Shown: piece by piece, positions 17,769 to 26,865 of the stretch | Position numbering within the stretch: position 1 is the stretch's first letter | Layout of the letters: each line of letters opens with the position of its first letter | Source: Deltaproteobacteria bacterium | Lineage (GTDB): Bacteria; Myxococcota_A; Polyangia; Polyangiales; Ga0077539 | Reading direction: 5' to 3' | Length of the DNA: 64,000 nt | Assembly: GCA_030694465.1 (NCBI GenBank) | Contig: JAUXYJ010000055.1 | Coordinates: 501,496 to 565,495 of the forward strand | The notes under the pieces: model-generated | Told to the model about the DNA's origin: nothing | Database searches by the model: none | The model's input: only the letters and a program-made list of their open reading frames with translations | Translations under genes and position numbers: made by a program

Positions 17769-18836
17769 TCAGCGTGAAGTGTTTGCTTCGTGCGCCGCCC
17801 AGAACGCCGAGAGCTTGGGCCAGAGCTTCTTGCTCGCCTTCTTGGACACCACCGCGCCCACGTGGCCACCGGGCTGATGCACATGCTCTTTGATCTCGCT
17901 TGCGCAGCGATCGATGAGCGTCGCGGCCGAGCGCCACGGCACAATGTTGTCGTGCTCGAACGTAATGGCCATCACAGGGCAGGTGATGGACTCCAGCGTG
18001 GCGGGGACGCCAGAGAGCTCAAAGCGGCCCGCGACGAGGGCGTCTTGTCGGTAGAGCGTGTGGATGTACGTGCGGTAGAACTCACCTGGCAGCGAGACGT
18101 TGTCGTTGCCCCAGGTCTCGACCGCCTTGAAGCTGTCGACAAACTCATTGTCCCACGCGCGATCCGCGAGCGAGACGGCCTTCAAGAGCGGCAGCGTCGG
18201 TCGCATCAATTGAAACGCGGGCTGCATAAGCTGCCAGGGCACCAAGCCAAACGCTTCGACGAGCGCATCGACTGAGAACGTCTCGCTGCGGACCCACTTG
18301 GAGAGCAGCCCCTCGTCGCTGAAGGTCACCGGCGCAGCGAGCGCTGTGAGCGTCGCGATGCGCTCGGGGCGGGCGGCGCAGTGGATAATCGCCAGGGTCC
18401 CGCCGAGACAATAGCCGAGCACATGGGCCTGCGATTGGTCTGTGATTTTGCAGGTAACTCTCAATGCGCGCGCGATCGCTTGGTCGCAAATGTCATCAAA
18501 CGTGACGAAGCGGTCTTCGCTTCCGGGGCTACCCCAGTCGATGACAAACACGTCGTGGCCGAGCGCCAAGAGGGTCTCGACCATGCTGTGTTCGTGCGTA
18601 AGATCCAGCACGTAGTGCCGGTTAATCAGCGACGGAATGAGAAGCACCGGGGTCTTAAATACCGCGTGGCTTCCGTCTTCGCGTTGATACCGCAGCAGCG
18701 ACCAGCGTCCCTCTCGGTGCACAACGGCAGAGGGCGTCACGCCGACCTTGGGCTTGGTGCGCGCGAGGGCTTGGAGCATCGCGCGCAGACGCCCAGGTCG
18801 CTCAGGCTTCTTGATGTCGGTGGTCATTGCGGTCAC
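17769..18836 (-). CDS. phaC: Class III-like polyhydroxyalkanoate synthase, PhaC
   Basis: This alpha/beta-hydrolase of 355 residues has the length of class III PhaC. The nucleophile elbow is GYCLGG (Cys where lipases have Ser), the Asp lies in FEHDNIVP and the His in QPGGHVGAV. The typical N-terminal signature PVLLIPSLINRHYVLDL is present. PhaC polymerises (R)-3-hydroxyacyl-CoA into PHA. Class III enzymes need a PhaE partner, and a short PhaE/phasin-like gene lies upstream in the same operon. The GTG start sits two bases after the acyl-CoA synthetase stop; ATG 18827 is an alternative. Confidence 0.9.
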   Translation of the reverse strand: MTAMTTDIKKPERPGRLRAMLQALARTKPKVGVTPSAVVHREGRWSLLRYQREDGSHAVFKTPVLLIPSLINRHYVLDLTHEHSMVETLLALGHDVFVIDWGSPGSEDRFVTFDDICDQAIARALRVTCKITDQSQAHVLGYCLGGTLAIIHCAARPERIATLTALAAPVTFSDEGLLSKWVRSETFSVDALVEAFGLVPWQLMQPAFQLMRPTLPLLKAVSLADRAWDNEFVDSFKAVETWGNDNVSLPGEFYRTYIHTLYRQDALVAGRFELSGVPATLESITCPVMAITFEHDNIVPWRSAATLIDRCASEIKEHVHQPGGHVGAVVSKKASKKLWPKLSAFWAAHEANTSR

Positions 18837-18838
18837 GC

Positions 18839-20578
18839 TTAGCTCTGGTAGAGCGAGGCGAATTCTCTGGAAAATTGTTCGTAGATCTTCTTGCGTCGGA
18901 GCTTCAGCGACGCGGTGAGCATGCCGTTCTCGACCGTAAGTGGCTCAGTCACAATGGCGAACTGCTTGATGCGTTCGTGATGCGCGAGCTGCTCGTTTGC
19001 GTGGTCAATGCGCGATTGCACCAAGCTTCGGACAGCGTTCGTGTCACGCGCTGCGTCGCCCAAGATCTCGCTGACGGCGGGCTGCTGGAGCCACACGCAC
19101 GCCGCGATGTAGCGCTGCCCGTCGCCAAACACGACGACGTGTGAGAACAGCGGATCGTCAGCGAATCGCTGCTCAATGTTGACCGGTGGGATGTTTTTTC
19201 CGCCGGCGGTGACCAAGATGTCTTTCTTGCGATCGATGATCTGCAAGAAGCCATCGTCGGTAAAGCGGCCCACGTCGCCGGTCTTGAACCAGCCGTCGTC
19301 TGTAAACGCTCCACGTGTTGCCTCTTCGTCTTTGTGATAGCCAGCAAAAATGCTGGGCCCACGCGCGAGGATCTCACCATCGTCGGCGAGCTTGAGCTCG
19401 ACACTTGGCAGCGGGATGCCCACTGAATCAAAGCGAAACTTCGTGGGCCTGTTGAGTGTGAGTGTTGGGGAGCACTCGGTCAGGCCGTAGCCCTCAATGA
19501 TGACAATCCCGTTGCGAAAGAACAGGTCTTTGACCTCGCGTTTGAGCCCCGCGCCGCCCGAGAGACAGAAGCGCATTCGGCCTCCGGTGACCTCTTCAAA
19601 CACCTCGCGCTGACGCACAGGGTCGCGCTCGACGGCGACCTTCATCGCGATCTTTTCCCAGTACGCGGGCACGCTCATAAAGACGCTAGGGCGCACCTCG
19701 GGGAGGCGGGTGAGCACGCTCGCGGGGTCGCACATGTACGTGACAAATCCCAGGGTGTTTCCGAGACAGGCCTCGCCAAAACCGAAGATATGGCTAAACG
19801 GGAGCCACAACAGATCGACCGCGTTCTCGTCGATCATCGGGCCGTTGCACTCGAGCCAATCGCGGCCGTTGATCCCGACGTTGCGATGCGTGAGCGGGAC
19901 GCCCTTGGGGTGCCCAGTCGTGCCGCTCGTGTAGAGCATCACGGCGGGGGCATCAAGGTCGATGTGGTCGATGCTCACGGACACCCGCGAGGGGTCTTGG
20001 ACAAGCGCCGCGGCGCCCTCTGTGAGGCACTGCGCAAGCGGGACCAAGCGCGACTCAAGCGCGGTGATTTGCTCTTGTGTGACAGCGCCTTTGGCCAGCG
20101 CGGAGGCGAGCATGCGAGCCACGGTTTCGCGGTCGAGCGCAGGGTCGAGCGTCACGATCCACTTGACAGAATCCAGAGAAATCACCGACTGGGCGCAGCG
20201 AACGAGCAGCGCCGCGGTGTCTACAAAGAGCACCTTCGCGTCGCTGTGGTTGACGATGTACGCGAGCTGCTCGGCGGTGCTCGCGGGATAGATCGGGACC
20301 ATCACGCCGCGGGCGGCTTCGATGGCCAACGCCGCGCTCAGCCACTCGACGCGGTTGGGCGCGAAGATCGCGCCGCGCTCGTTGGGGCTCAGCCCTCGGG
20401 CGAGCAGCCAGGCTGTCATTTGCTCAAGCTGCGTGGCGAACTCGCGCCAAGTGACTGGGCTCCAGGTCCCGTCCGGCTGCGGAAGCAAGAACCTTGGGCT
20501 GTCGGCGCGTGTGGCGAGTTGAGTGAATACGACCTTGGGTGCGGGCTCAAGTGTGGCGAGCAGTGCGGTGACATCCAT
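18839..20578 (-). CDS. AMP-dependent acyl-CoA synthetase (long-chain type)
   Basis: This adenylate-forming ligase has about 579 residues. The phosphate loop is [11 protein letters not shown], the A5 motif is YGLTECSPT, the hinge region reads [36 protein letters not shown], and a C-terminal catalytic Lys region follows. It activates a carboxylic acid with ATP and CoA. Lying between the PhaE-like gene and phaC on the same strand, it may supply acyl-CoA (probably fatty or 3-hydroxy acid) for PHA synthesis. ATG 20578 has GGAGA eight bases upstream and was chosen over a start at 20596. Confidence 0.9.
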   Translation of the reverse strand: MDVTALLATLEPAPKVVFTQLATRADSPRFLLPQPDGTWSPVTWREFATQLEQMTAWLLARGLSPNERGAIFAPNRVEWLSAALAIEAARGVMVPIYPASTAEQLAYIVNHSDAKVLFVDTAALLVRCAQSVISLDSVKWIVTLDPALDRETVARMLASALAKGAVTQEQITALESRLVPLAQCLTEGAAALVQDPSRVSVSIDHIDLDAPAVMLYTSGTTGHPKGVPLTHRNVGINGRDWLECNGPMIDENAVDLLWLPFSHIFGFGEACLGNTLGFVTYMCDPASVLTRLPEVRPSVFMSVPAYWEKIAMKVAVERDPVRQREVFEEVTGGRMRFCLSGGAGLKREVKDLFFRNGIVIIEGYGLTECSPTLTLNRPTKFRFDSVGIPLPSVELKLADDGEILARGPSIFAGYHKDEEATRGAFTDDGWFKTGDVGRFTDDGFLQIIDRKKDILVTAGGKNIPPVNIEQRFADDPLFSHVVVFGDGQRYIAACVWLQQPAVSEILGDAARDTNAVRSLVQSRIDHANEQLAHHERIKQFAIVTEPLTVENGMLTASLKLRRKKIYEQFSREFASLYQS

Positions 20579-20618
20579 CTGCGTTTCTCCAGCCAATCGG
20601 TGACGTCTACGGTCTTAA

Positions 20619-20912
20619 CTATTTGCGTCGCTCTTCAAGATCCTCGATGAGCTCTTGGAGGTCCATGACCTGGGAGCGCAGCCGTTGAAGCTCGTACAGT
20701 GTCCGCTCTTGTTCGGTGCGTGTCGGGAGTCTCATGCTCGAGAGGACAAACTCAATGCTCGCGTCCCGTGTGGCCTTGAGCCTCAGCGCGGCGCTCAATA
20801 ACGCGCCACCGGGCGTGAGCACGGCGGGAGAACGCAGCCAACGCTCCAGGCGCTCAGCGGTGTTGCTCTCCCACTTGTCAAAACCCTTCTTCCACTGGTC
20901 CCAGCTGATCAC
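20619..20912 (-). CDS. Short PhaE/phasin-like protein
   Basis: The protein has 97 residues, largely helical. The C-terminal half (SSMRLPTRTEQERTLYELQRL, then a Leu/Glu-rich coiled coil) resembles the conserved 'xMPTR-E-L' tail of class III PhaE subunits as I remember it. The large N-terminal part of PhaE (usually about 350 residues in total) is absent. The GTG start has GGAG seven bases upstream. It is first in a leftward operon with the acyl-CoA synthetase and phaC and diverges from phaR. It may be the minimal PhaC partner or a granule-binding phasin; the assignment rests on a short motif and on context. Confidence 0.6.
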   Translation of the reverse strand: MISWDQWKKGFDKWESNTAERLERWLRSPAVLTPGGALLSAALRLKATRDASIEFVLSSMRLPTRTEQERTLYELQRLRSQVMDLQELIEDLEERRK

Positions 20913-21045
20913 GGCGATGCTCCTTGTGTCCCGCGCTCAACCAGACGGGTGTGTGAGGCTGAAATACGCGCGGTCGTGTTGCGTGTGCGAAGAGACACGA
21001 TCACTTTGCGTTTCTACGGTTTTCAAGACAATGTCAAGCAGGCTA

Positions 21046-21060
21046 TGGTGCACTGCACAA
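21046..21060. promoter_or_regulatory. Candidate PhaR operator at phaR start (TGC-ACT-GCA core)
   Basis: TGGTGCACTGCACAA contains TGC-N3-GCA at 21049-21057, immediately upstream of the ATG at 21060. PhaR proteins of Paracoccus and Rhodobacter bind TGC-rich palindromes of the CTGC-N3/4-GCAG type. The position fits autoregulation, and the site lies in the divergent region that also serves the phaE-like/synthetase/phaC operon. Its arms are less perfect than those of the 21792 and 26775 copies. Confidence 0.55.
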
Positions 21061-21791
21061 TGACTGAGACCGCTACATCGCGTGGGCGCTCAAAGCCCGG
21101 TACACTGGGCAACCCGATGAAGCTCCCGTCTCGACCGCCACGCGTGATTAAAAAATACGGAAACCGTCGCCTCTACGACAGCACCGACAGCGCGTACATC
21201 ACGCTCGATGAGCTCGCGCAGCGCGTCCGCAGTGGCATCGACGTGCGGGTGATTGACGCAGCCTCGGGCGATGACCTCACACAGCAGACCCTGACGCAGC
21301 TGCTCTTCGAGGGCCGCGGCGCCGCGAAGTTCTTGTCGGCCTCGTTGCTCACGCAGCTTGTCCGCCTCGGTGACGATGCGCTAGCAGATTTTCTGGGGAG
21401 ATATCTCTCGAGTACGCTTGAGTTCTATCTCCAGAGTCGCCGCGGAGCCCAGGCGATCGCGCCGCTCAACCCCTTCGCCACGCTGCCCTTTGCGGCCACC
21501 GACGCGCTCGCGCGCTTGGTCAACTCGCTGGCATCGTGGGGCTCCGCAGGGAGCGCACGCGACGCTGTGCGCCCTTCCCACGAGTCGCTCGTGATCGAGG
21601 CTCCCCCCGTGGACGCGGTCGCCGCGCTCAGCGCGCTCCGCGAAGAACAGACCCAGACCGAGCGCGAGCTGGCGTCCCTACGAACCGAGCTGGCGGCGCT
21701 CTCCGCAGCGATCGAAAAGTCGCCTTCGCACACGCAACATGACGCGGTGGCAAGCTCTAAAAAAACTGTGCAAAAAAAGTCACGATTGTAA
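21060..21791 (+). CDS. phaR: PHA synthesis repressor PhaR
   Basis: The N-terminal DNA-binding domain carries the PHB/PHA accumulation regulator signature IKKYGNRRLYDSTDSAYITLDELAQRV (about residues 25-52) and VRVIDAASGDDLTQQTLTQLL. The central part is PHB-binding-like, and the C-terminus has a coiled coil (about 185-225) with a Lys/Ser-rich tail. PhaR represses phasin and PHA genes and is released by binding nascent PHA. It is divergent from the PHA synthase operon. The start is uncertain: ATG 21045, 21060 and 21117 all precede the conserved domain, and a candidate operator overlaps the first two. Confidence 0.9.
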   Translation: MTETATSRGRSKPGTLGNPMKLPSRPPRVIKKYGNRRLYDSTDSAYITLDELAQRVRSGIDVRVIDAASGDDLTQQTLTQLLFEGRGAAKFLSASLLTQLVRLGDDALADFLGRYLSSTLEFYLQSRRGAQAIAPLNPFATLPFAATDALARLVNSLASWGSAGSARDAVRPSHESLVIEAPPVDAVAALSALREEQTQTERELASLRTELAALSAAIEKSPSHTQHDAVASSKKTVQKKSRL

Positions 21792-21808
21792 ATGTTGCGT
21801 TGCAACAT
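21792..21808. promoter_or_regulatory. Candidate PhaR operator, perfect palindrome ATGTTGC-N3-GCAACAT
   Basis: The two perfect 7-base arms flank GTT. The site starts one base after the phaR stop codon and ends 22 bases before the ATG of the PhaC-like hydrolase gene, filling the short intergenic gap. The core TGC-N3-GCA is shared with sites at 21049, 23910, 26780 and 26871. Confidence 0.65.
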
Positions 21809-21830
21809 GATCGCTTGACCCCATGGGGGC

Positions 21831-22958
21831 ATGGGGCGTATGGCTTGCGATGCAATGAGTGATCTGCACGCACGAGGCGACGGGCCGAGACAGAGCGCGG
21901 GCTACGCATGGACTTCGCGCATCAAGGACACCGGAGAGTCCCTGATGCGTACGATCGGTGCGCCGGTGAGGCCGGTCCCGGGGCAGTGGCCGCGCACGGA
22001 GGTCGCGCTCGAAGGGAGCGCCAAGCTCTATCACTTTGCACCTGCGCCCGGCGTTGCGCGCGTGGGTCGCACGCCCGTGCTGCTCGCGTCGTCGCTGATC
22101 AATCGTTGGTATGTGCTGGATTTGTATCCAGAGGGGTCGATCGTTCGGCGGCTCGTCGAGGCGGGGCTGGACGTGTGGGCGATCGACTGGGGCGTGCCGA
22201 CCGACGACGACCGCTGGCTTCGTTGGGACGACCTGGTGAGGCGCTTAGAGCGTGGTCTGCGCAAGGTCAGGCAGCTCACAGGGGCGAGCAAGAGCGTGCT
22301 GTTGGGCTACTCGATCGCGGGGACGCTCGCGGTGATTGCGGCGGCGCGCAACCGTGAGCCGCTCGCGGGATTGGTGAACCTCGCGGGCCCCGTGGACTTC
22401 TCGAAGGCTGGATTGTTGCAGCGATTGACGGACCCGCGGTGGTTTGACGTCGACGCGATCGCAGAGGCGGGCAACGTCGAGCCTGCGCAGATGCTCGCGG
22501 GATTTTTGGCGCTTCGCCCAACGAGTGTGCTCGGAGACATGGTGAAGCTCGCGCAGTTTGCTGCCCGCAAGGACAAGCTCTCGCGGGATCACACCTTGGC
22601 GTTGAGCGGGTGGGCCTACGACAATATTCCGTTCGTGGGAGAGGCGTATCGGGACTATGTGCGGTCACTCTATCAGCGCAACGAGCTGGTCCGAGGTGAG
22701 CATCAAGTGCACGGAAAGCCAGTGATTCTGAGCGATATTTCGTGTCCAGTGCTCTCCATCGTGGCCGACCGCGACGTGATCACGCCGCCCGCGTCGGCGC
22801 TTGCGCTGCACGATCACCTGGCGGGTCGTTGCGAGGTCTTGGAGGCGCAAGGCGGGCACGTGTCCGCGATTGTTCATCCGAGCGGCCGCGAGGGGTTTCA
22901 TCGATCACTTTGCGCGTGGCTTGAGGCGCGTGTGCGGCAAGCGGATGAGGTAGGTTGA
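21831..22958 (+). CDS. PhaC-like alpha/beta-hydrolase with Ser nucleophile
   Basis: This homologue of PHA synthase/depolymerase-family proteins has 375 residues. It shares with the local PhaC the stretches PVLLASSLINRWYVLDLYPEGS, LDVWAIDWG and QGGHVSAI. The nucleophile elbow is GYSIAG instead of GYCLGG, so the catalytic Cys of synthases is replaced by Ser. The Asp (VADRDVITPP) and His are retained. A Ser enzyme should behave as an esterase, thioesterase or depolymerase more than as a polymerase. It lies just after phaR behind a palindromic candidate operator. The start is uncertain (ATG 21831, 21840 or 21855). Confidence 0.85.
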   Translation: MGRMACDAMSDLHARGDGPRQSAGYAWTSRIKDTGESLMRTIGAPVRPVPGQWPRTEVALEGSAKLYHFAPAPGVARVGRTPVLLASSLINRWYVLDLYPEGSIVRRLVEAGLDVWAIDWGVPTDDDRWLRWDDLVRRLERGLRKVRQLTGASKSVLLGYSIAGTLAVIAAARNREPLAGLVNLAGPVDFSKAGLLQRLTDPRWFDVDAIAEAGNVEPAQMLAGFLALRPTSVLGDMVKLAQFAARKDKLSRDHTLALSGWAYDNIPFVGEAYRDYVRSLYQRNELVRGEHQVHGKPVILSDISCPVLSIVADRDVITPPASALALHDHLAGRCEVLEAQGGHVSAIVHPSGREGFHRSLCAWLEARVRQADEVG

Positions 22959-22961
22959 GCT

Positions 22962-23906
22962 GTGAAGTTGCTTGTCAATCAGCGCGCTGTGGCGCCTGGA
23001 GTTGTGGTGCTCGCGGTCTCGTTGCTCGCCGCGTGCGAAGAGCGCGTGCCGCCGACGCCCGGGCGTGACGTTGTCATCGATCAGGCGAGCCCGCCCGAAG
23101 ATGTCGCTTCTCCCGAGGACGCGGTTTCTCCTGCAGAAGACGCGACGGATGTGACTGTGACTGTGCGTGACGCGATGGCTTCGGACGGCGCCGTGCAGTG
23201 TCGACCCAACAACGACGGGGTGATCGACAGCGACGAGTTTCCGTATGTGCTGGGCGCGCAGGTGCTCTACCAGGTCAACGACGACGCCACGACGGTCACC
23301 GGAATTCAGACCGCGCCGACAGACATGGGCATGGGTCCACGCTGGGATTTTGCAGCGATTGTGCCCAGCGATCGCCGCGTGCTCGACGAGGTCTACTCGC
23401 CCGCAGGGCGCTGGTGGCAGATGTTTTATCCCTCGGCGAGCTTCGCGCTCCCGGCCAACCGCGCGGCGTCTCTGCACGGTGTCTATCGTCGGACGCCGGA
23501 CGCGCTGCAGCTGCTCGCTTCGGTCTCTCGCGACATGAACCGCAGCAACGTGGTGTTTATGCCCGCGGTGGATACCGTGCGATTTCCGCTGCGAGAGGGC
23601 TCTACCTGGACCATCACGAGCTCGGGCAACGGGATCTTGGACGGCATCGGGACCAGCACGTCCAACGTGTTTCGGTTCTTGGTCGATCGCCGCGGGACTG
23701 TGTTTACGCCCGCCAATCGCTTTGATGTCCTGCGCCTGCGGATGGACCTCGAGCAGACCGTCACGGGCACGATCATTCGTCGCACCCAGCGCACGTACCT
23801 CTATCTTGCCGAGTGCTGGGGCTTGGTCGCACGGGTCGTGAGCGTCGACAACGAGACCGCGTCCGAGTTCACCCGCGCGAGCGAGTATCGCAGGCTTGGG
23901 CTGTGA
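22962..23906 (+). CDS. Lipoprotein with EF-hand-like loop (paralogue of the gene at 26881)
   Basis: The GTG start lies three bases after the hydrolase stop. The signal peptide ends in lipobox LLAAC (Cys near residue 25) and is followed by an Asp/Pro/Val-rich linker typical of this genome. The mature part opens with CRPNNDGVIDSDEF, which matches positions 3, 5, 6, 8, 9 and 12 of an EF-hand/dockerin-type calcium loop. A beta-rich domain of about 220 residues ending in EYRRLGL follows. The protein encoded at 26881 shares this whole layout. Function is unknown; by context it may belong to an envelope part of the PHA/lipid locus. Confidence 0.82.
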   Translation: MKLLVNQRAVAPGVVVLAVSLLAACEERVPPTPGRDVVIDQASPPEDVASPEDAVSPAEDATDVTVTVRDAMASDGAVQCRPNNDGVIDSDEFPYVLGAQVLYQVNDDATTVTGIQTAPTDMGMGPRWDFAAIVPSDRRVLDEVYSPAGRWWQMFYPSASFALPANRAASLHGVYRRTPDALQLLASVSRDMNRSNVVFMPAVDTVRFPLREGSTWTITSSGNGILDGIGTSTSNVFRFLVDRRGTVFTPANRFDVLRLRMDLEQTVTGTIIRRTQRTYLYLAECWGLVARVVSVDNETASEFTRASEYRRLGL

Positions 23907-24901
23907 TGTTGCAGCGCAACAATCGCGCGCTCATGCGCGCTGGGATGGCCCTCTGCGCGCTGAGCACTGTCACCGCTTGTCAGGCCTATCAGCGGCCCGA
24001 TGAGCCCATCGCGCTCCCGCGCGGTACGCAGGGGCAGCGTGTTGCAGTGCGACAAAACCGCAGGATGTACGTCGAGAACCGCGCGGCCCTGACCGAGCGC
24101 GGCAGGACCGCGACATTGTTCGTCCATGGGTTCGCAAGCAACCGGGACACCTGGGCGATGATCGAGCCGGCGCTGCGGCAAGACCGCGCGACGATCGCGG
24201 TGGATCTTCCGGGCTTTGGTCTGAGCGATCGCACCGAGGGGGACTACTCGCCGTACGCGCTCGCGGATGACCTTGTGACCCTGCTCGATCACTTGGGCGT
24301 CCCGCGCTGTGACGTGGTCGCGCACTCGTGGGGCAGCTCGGTCGCGCTCGCGCTTGCGATGCGGCATCCCACGCGGATTCGGCGGCTCGTCGTGATCGGA
24401 GCGTGGGTGTACGAAGAGCAGATTCCCCCGTTTTTTCGCTGGGCGCGCGAGCCTGGCGTGGGCGAAGGGCTCTTTGAGCTGTTCTACCGTGAGCGCCTCG
24501 AAGACCGCGCCCCCATGGGCTTCGCAGAGGGCACCGAGGTGCCGCAGGCGACGGTCGACGCGATCGAGCGCTCACTTGAGCGTCCGGGCACGCTGCGCGC
24601 AGCCCTGGCGGCGGTTCGTGGCCAGTACTACGCGCACATGGAGTCGCAGTACCGCACGATCGCGGCGCGGTCGCTGGTGATGTACGGCGAAGATGACCGG
24701 GTCGCGTTGCCGCGCTACGGCGCACGGTTGGCGCGAGAACTCCAAGATGGACGAATGGTGACGGTGGGCGCCTCGGGGCACTTTCCGATGTTCGAAGCGC
24801 CTGGGACCGTGCGGCGGTTGGTGCGCGATTTTCTCGACGCTCCCGAAGACCAAGCTCCCCCTGCAAGCGTCGCTGTAGCTCACGAAGAAGGTGCGCAGTG
24901 A
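23906..24901 (+). CDS. Alpha/beta-hydrolase lipoprotein
   Basis: ATG 23906 overlaps the previous stop by one base. The N-terminus has lipobox TVTAC (Cys near residue 25). The hydrolase fold shows the oxyanion HGFASNRDTW, strand-loop VDLPGFGLSDR, nucleophile elbow AHSWGSSVALALA (Ser), an acidic residue in MYGEDDRVALP and the His in GASGHFPMFEAP. It is probably an outer-membrane or periplasmic esterase/lipase. The candidate operator at 23907-23921 overlaps its first codons. It ends with a GTGA overlap into the outer-membrane protein gene, so the two are coupled. Confidence 0.85.
   Translation: MLQRNNRALMRAGMALCALSTVTACQAYQRPDEPIALPRGTQGQRVAVRQNRRMYVENRAALTERGRTATLFVHGFASNRDTWAMIEPALRQDRATIAVDLPGFGLSDRTEGDYSPYALADDLVTLLDHLGVPRCDVVAHSWGSSVALALAMRHPTRIRRLVVIGAWVYEEQIPPFFRWAREPGVGEGLFELFYRERLEDRAPMGFAEGTEVPQATVDAIERSLERPGTLRAALAAVRGQYYAHMESQYRTIAARSLVMYGEDDRVALPRYGARLARELQDGRMVTVGASGHFPMFEAPGTVRRLVRDFLDAPEDQAPPASVAVAHEEGAQ
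23907..23921. promoter_or_regulatory. Candidate PhaR operator over the start codon (TGTTGC-N3-GCAACA)
   Basis: The two perfect 6-base arms flank AGC and begin at the second base of the ATG of the hydrolase lipoprotein gene. Because it also encodes the first residues (Leu-Gln-Arg-Asn), it could be coding coincidence; the match to the other copies argues for a binding site. Confidence 0.5.
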
Positions 24902-26700
24902 GACGCAATTTCGCAGGACTTACCGTGCTTCTCGTCTCTCTGGGGGGCGTCTCCGAGGCACGCGCACAGAGCGGATCGCCGCCACCGCTCATGGACCCGG
25001 CGACGTCGCCGGGTGGCCCCTCCGTGGCGACCCCCATGCCCGACCCAGCGACCTCGCCCAACGTCGCGCCGAGGCCCGTGGACACGACGGACTTGGGCAA
25101 CGCGCTGGTTCGCGCTGCGCCGGTTCGGACCGCCCCGCGGCCCCTCGCTGCGGCGGGGAGCGAAGACGCCGCGCGCGCACGCGAGCCCTTTGTCGTGGCG
25201 CCCGGTTCGACCCCTGTGGACGAGCCCCTGAGGGCCACGAGCGCCCATAGGTTCTCGCGTGTTCGGGTCGAGGGTTTTTTTCGAACGCGCAGTGATTTGG
25301 GCTACGGATGGGATCTCAACCGTGGGCCCACGCCCATGGGCGCGCCGCTCTGGCCCGCTGCGTACATCGATGGCGGTCAGTCGCGCTTGCAGACCAATTT
25401 GGACATGCGTCTGCGTCTCGATGTCGAGGTGTCCGTAGGCTATGGCGTGACGCTGCGGACGCGGCTGCATGCGCTTGACAACGTGCGGTTTGGGAGCCTC
25501 CCGGACGCGGACTTTGTCGGCGGGAGCGTGTCTCAGCGTGCGCCCAGCCTGCCCATCGATGTGCGCCAGTTGTATGGCGAGGTGCTGTTGCCCATTGGCG
25601 TACTGCGCGCGGGGCGGATGGGCGCCCTTGTGGACTGGGGCACTGGCTTTTTTGTCAACGCGGGCAACGGCGTAGACGATGACTTCGGAGACGTGGGAGA
25701 CCGGATTTCGTTTACAACTTCGTTAGGCGGTCTTCTGTGGACTGGGCTATTCGAAAACAGCGCGAGTGGACCGGCGACCGATGTTCTAGACAGCCGGGTT
25801 CGCCCTGCATTTGATCTCGATCCACGCGACGATGTCCGGACGGTTTCTTTCGGAGTCGCTCGTTGGGACACGCCCACGACGCGTAGGCGTCTGCTCGCGG
25901 CATCGCGTACGCGTTTTGATTTTGGTCTGATGGGTGCCTACCGCTGGCAAGACTACGACTACGCGCCGATGCAGAGCCCCACCAGCCCGCGCGCCTCGAT
26001 CGCCCGAGGGCTCTCGGTGTGGCTCGGCGACGCGTGGGCGCGCCTGGACGTGGGGCGACTGACGCTCGAAGCAGAGGTCGGGCTGCTCTCGCTCAATGTC
26101 AAAAACATCTCTCTCGATCCCACGGTGATGACCAACATCCCGGTGACGGGGCTGCAAATCGGCGGGGTAGTTCGCGCGGACTGGCGCGCTTCGGAGCGGG
26201 TGTTTGCGCGTGTCGAGCTGGGCTTTGCGTCGGGCGACAGCGCACCCGGGTTTGGCGCTCGCCCGCAGAACATCACCCCTACGCAGCCGGGCGATCTTGA
26301 TGGGCCGCAGTTTAACCTGGCGGCGGGCGACACGACGATCGACAACTTTCGCTTTCACCCGAATTACCGCGTCGATTTGATCTTGTTTCGGCGCATCGTT
26401 GGGATGCTCACCGATGTGGCTTACGCGCGTCCGATGGTGCGCTGGCGGGTTGCCTCGATGCTCACGCTCGAGGCCGCCGCGATCGCGAGCCTCGCGATGA
26501 TCGCGTCCACCGCGCCAGGGGGCGCAGCGCCCTTGGGAGTCGAGACCGATCTCTCAGCGACCTATGAGCAAGAGTGGGGCTTCGCGGCCAAGCTTGAGTA
26601 CGGGCTCTTGATCCCGCTCGCGGGCTTCGCAGACGTGGTCCGAGGCGTCGGGGCCGCGCCAGCGCATGCGTTGCGTGCCACGATGGCCTTTCGGTTTTGA
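24898..26700 (+). CDS. Predicted outer-membrane beta-barrel protein
   Basis: The protein has 600 residues with a signal peptide (LTVLLVSLGGVSEARAQ) and a Pro/Ala-rich N-terminal linker (to about residue 115). A long series of amphipathic beta strands follows, with aromatic girdles and many short loops (FFRTRSDLGYGWDLNRG, LRLDVEVSVGYGVTLRTRLHAL, ARVELGFASGDSAPGF). The chain ends in a terminal Phe (ATMAFRF), the usual barrel signature. It resembles the porin-like proteins found in myxobacteria with no assigned substrate. The GTG start overlaps the hydrolase stop. I infer transport or assembly of a lipid-like substrate from context only. Confidence 0.78.
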   Translation: MRRNFAGLTVLLVSLGGVSEARAQSGSPPPLMDPATSPGGPSVATPMPDPATSPNVAPRPVDTTDLGNALVRAAPVRTAPRPLAAAGSEDAARAREPFVVAPGSTPVDEPLRATSAHRFSRVRVEGFFRTRSDLGYGWDLNRGPTPMGAPLWPAAYIDGGQSRLQTNLDMRLRLDVEVSVGYGVTLRTRLHALDNVRFGSLPDADFVGGSVSQRAPSLPIDVRQLYGEVLLPIGVLRAGRMGALVDWGTGFFVNAGNGVDDDFGDVGDRISFTTSLGGLLWTGLFENSASGPATDVLDSRVRPAFDLDPRDDVRTVSFGVARWDTPTTRRRLLAASRTRFDFGLMGAYRWQDYDYAPMQSPTSPRASIARGLSVWLGDAWARLDVGRLTLEAEVGLLSLNVKNISLDPTVMTNIPVTGLQIGGVVRADWRASERVFARVELGFASGDSAPGFGARPQNITPTQPGDLDGPQFNLAAGDTTIDNFRFHPNYRVDLILFRRIVGMLTDVAYARPMVRWRVASMLTLEAAAIASLAMIASTAPGGAAPLGVETDLSATYEQEWGFAAKLEYGLLIPLAGFADVVRGVGAAPAHALRATMAFRF

Positions 26701-26774
26701 GCTGGTTGCGTTGGGGGCCACGAAGGGGCCTTGGCCAAACGTATCCAGATTGAACCAAGCCCCCGAAACGGGGG

Positions 26775-26791
26775 ATGTTGCAGTGCAACAT
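26775..26791. promoter_or_regulatory. Candidate PhaR operator, perfect palindrome ATGTTGC-AGT-GCAACAT
   Basis: This perfect 7-base inverted repeat lies in the 180-base gap between the outer-membrane protein gene and the second lipoprotein gene. It is non-coding here, about 90 bases upstream of the downstream start and paired with a second copy at 26866. Confidence 0.65.
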
Positions 26792-26865
26792 GGGGGGATC
26801 TTGCGCTAGAGTGGCGGTGCTTCGATGGTGTGATCGCGAGCCTTCCCTTTTGCGTCGAGAGTCCA

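Noticed and set aside
24040..24054. Sixth copy of the PhaR-type palindrome
   Set aside because: It reads TGTTGC-AGT-GCGACA, has an arm mismatch and lies inside coding sequence, so it may be chance; not listed as a site.
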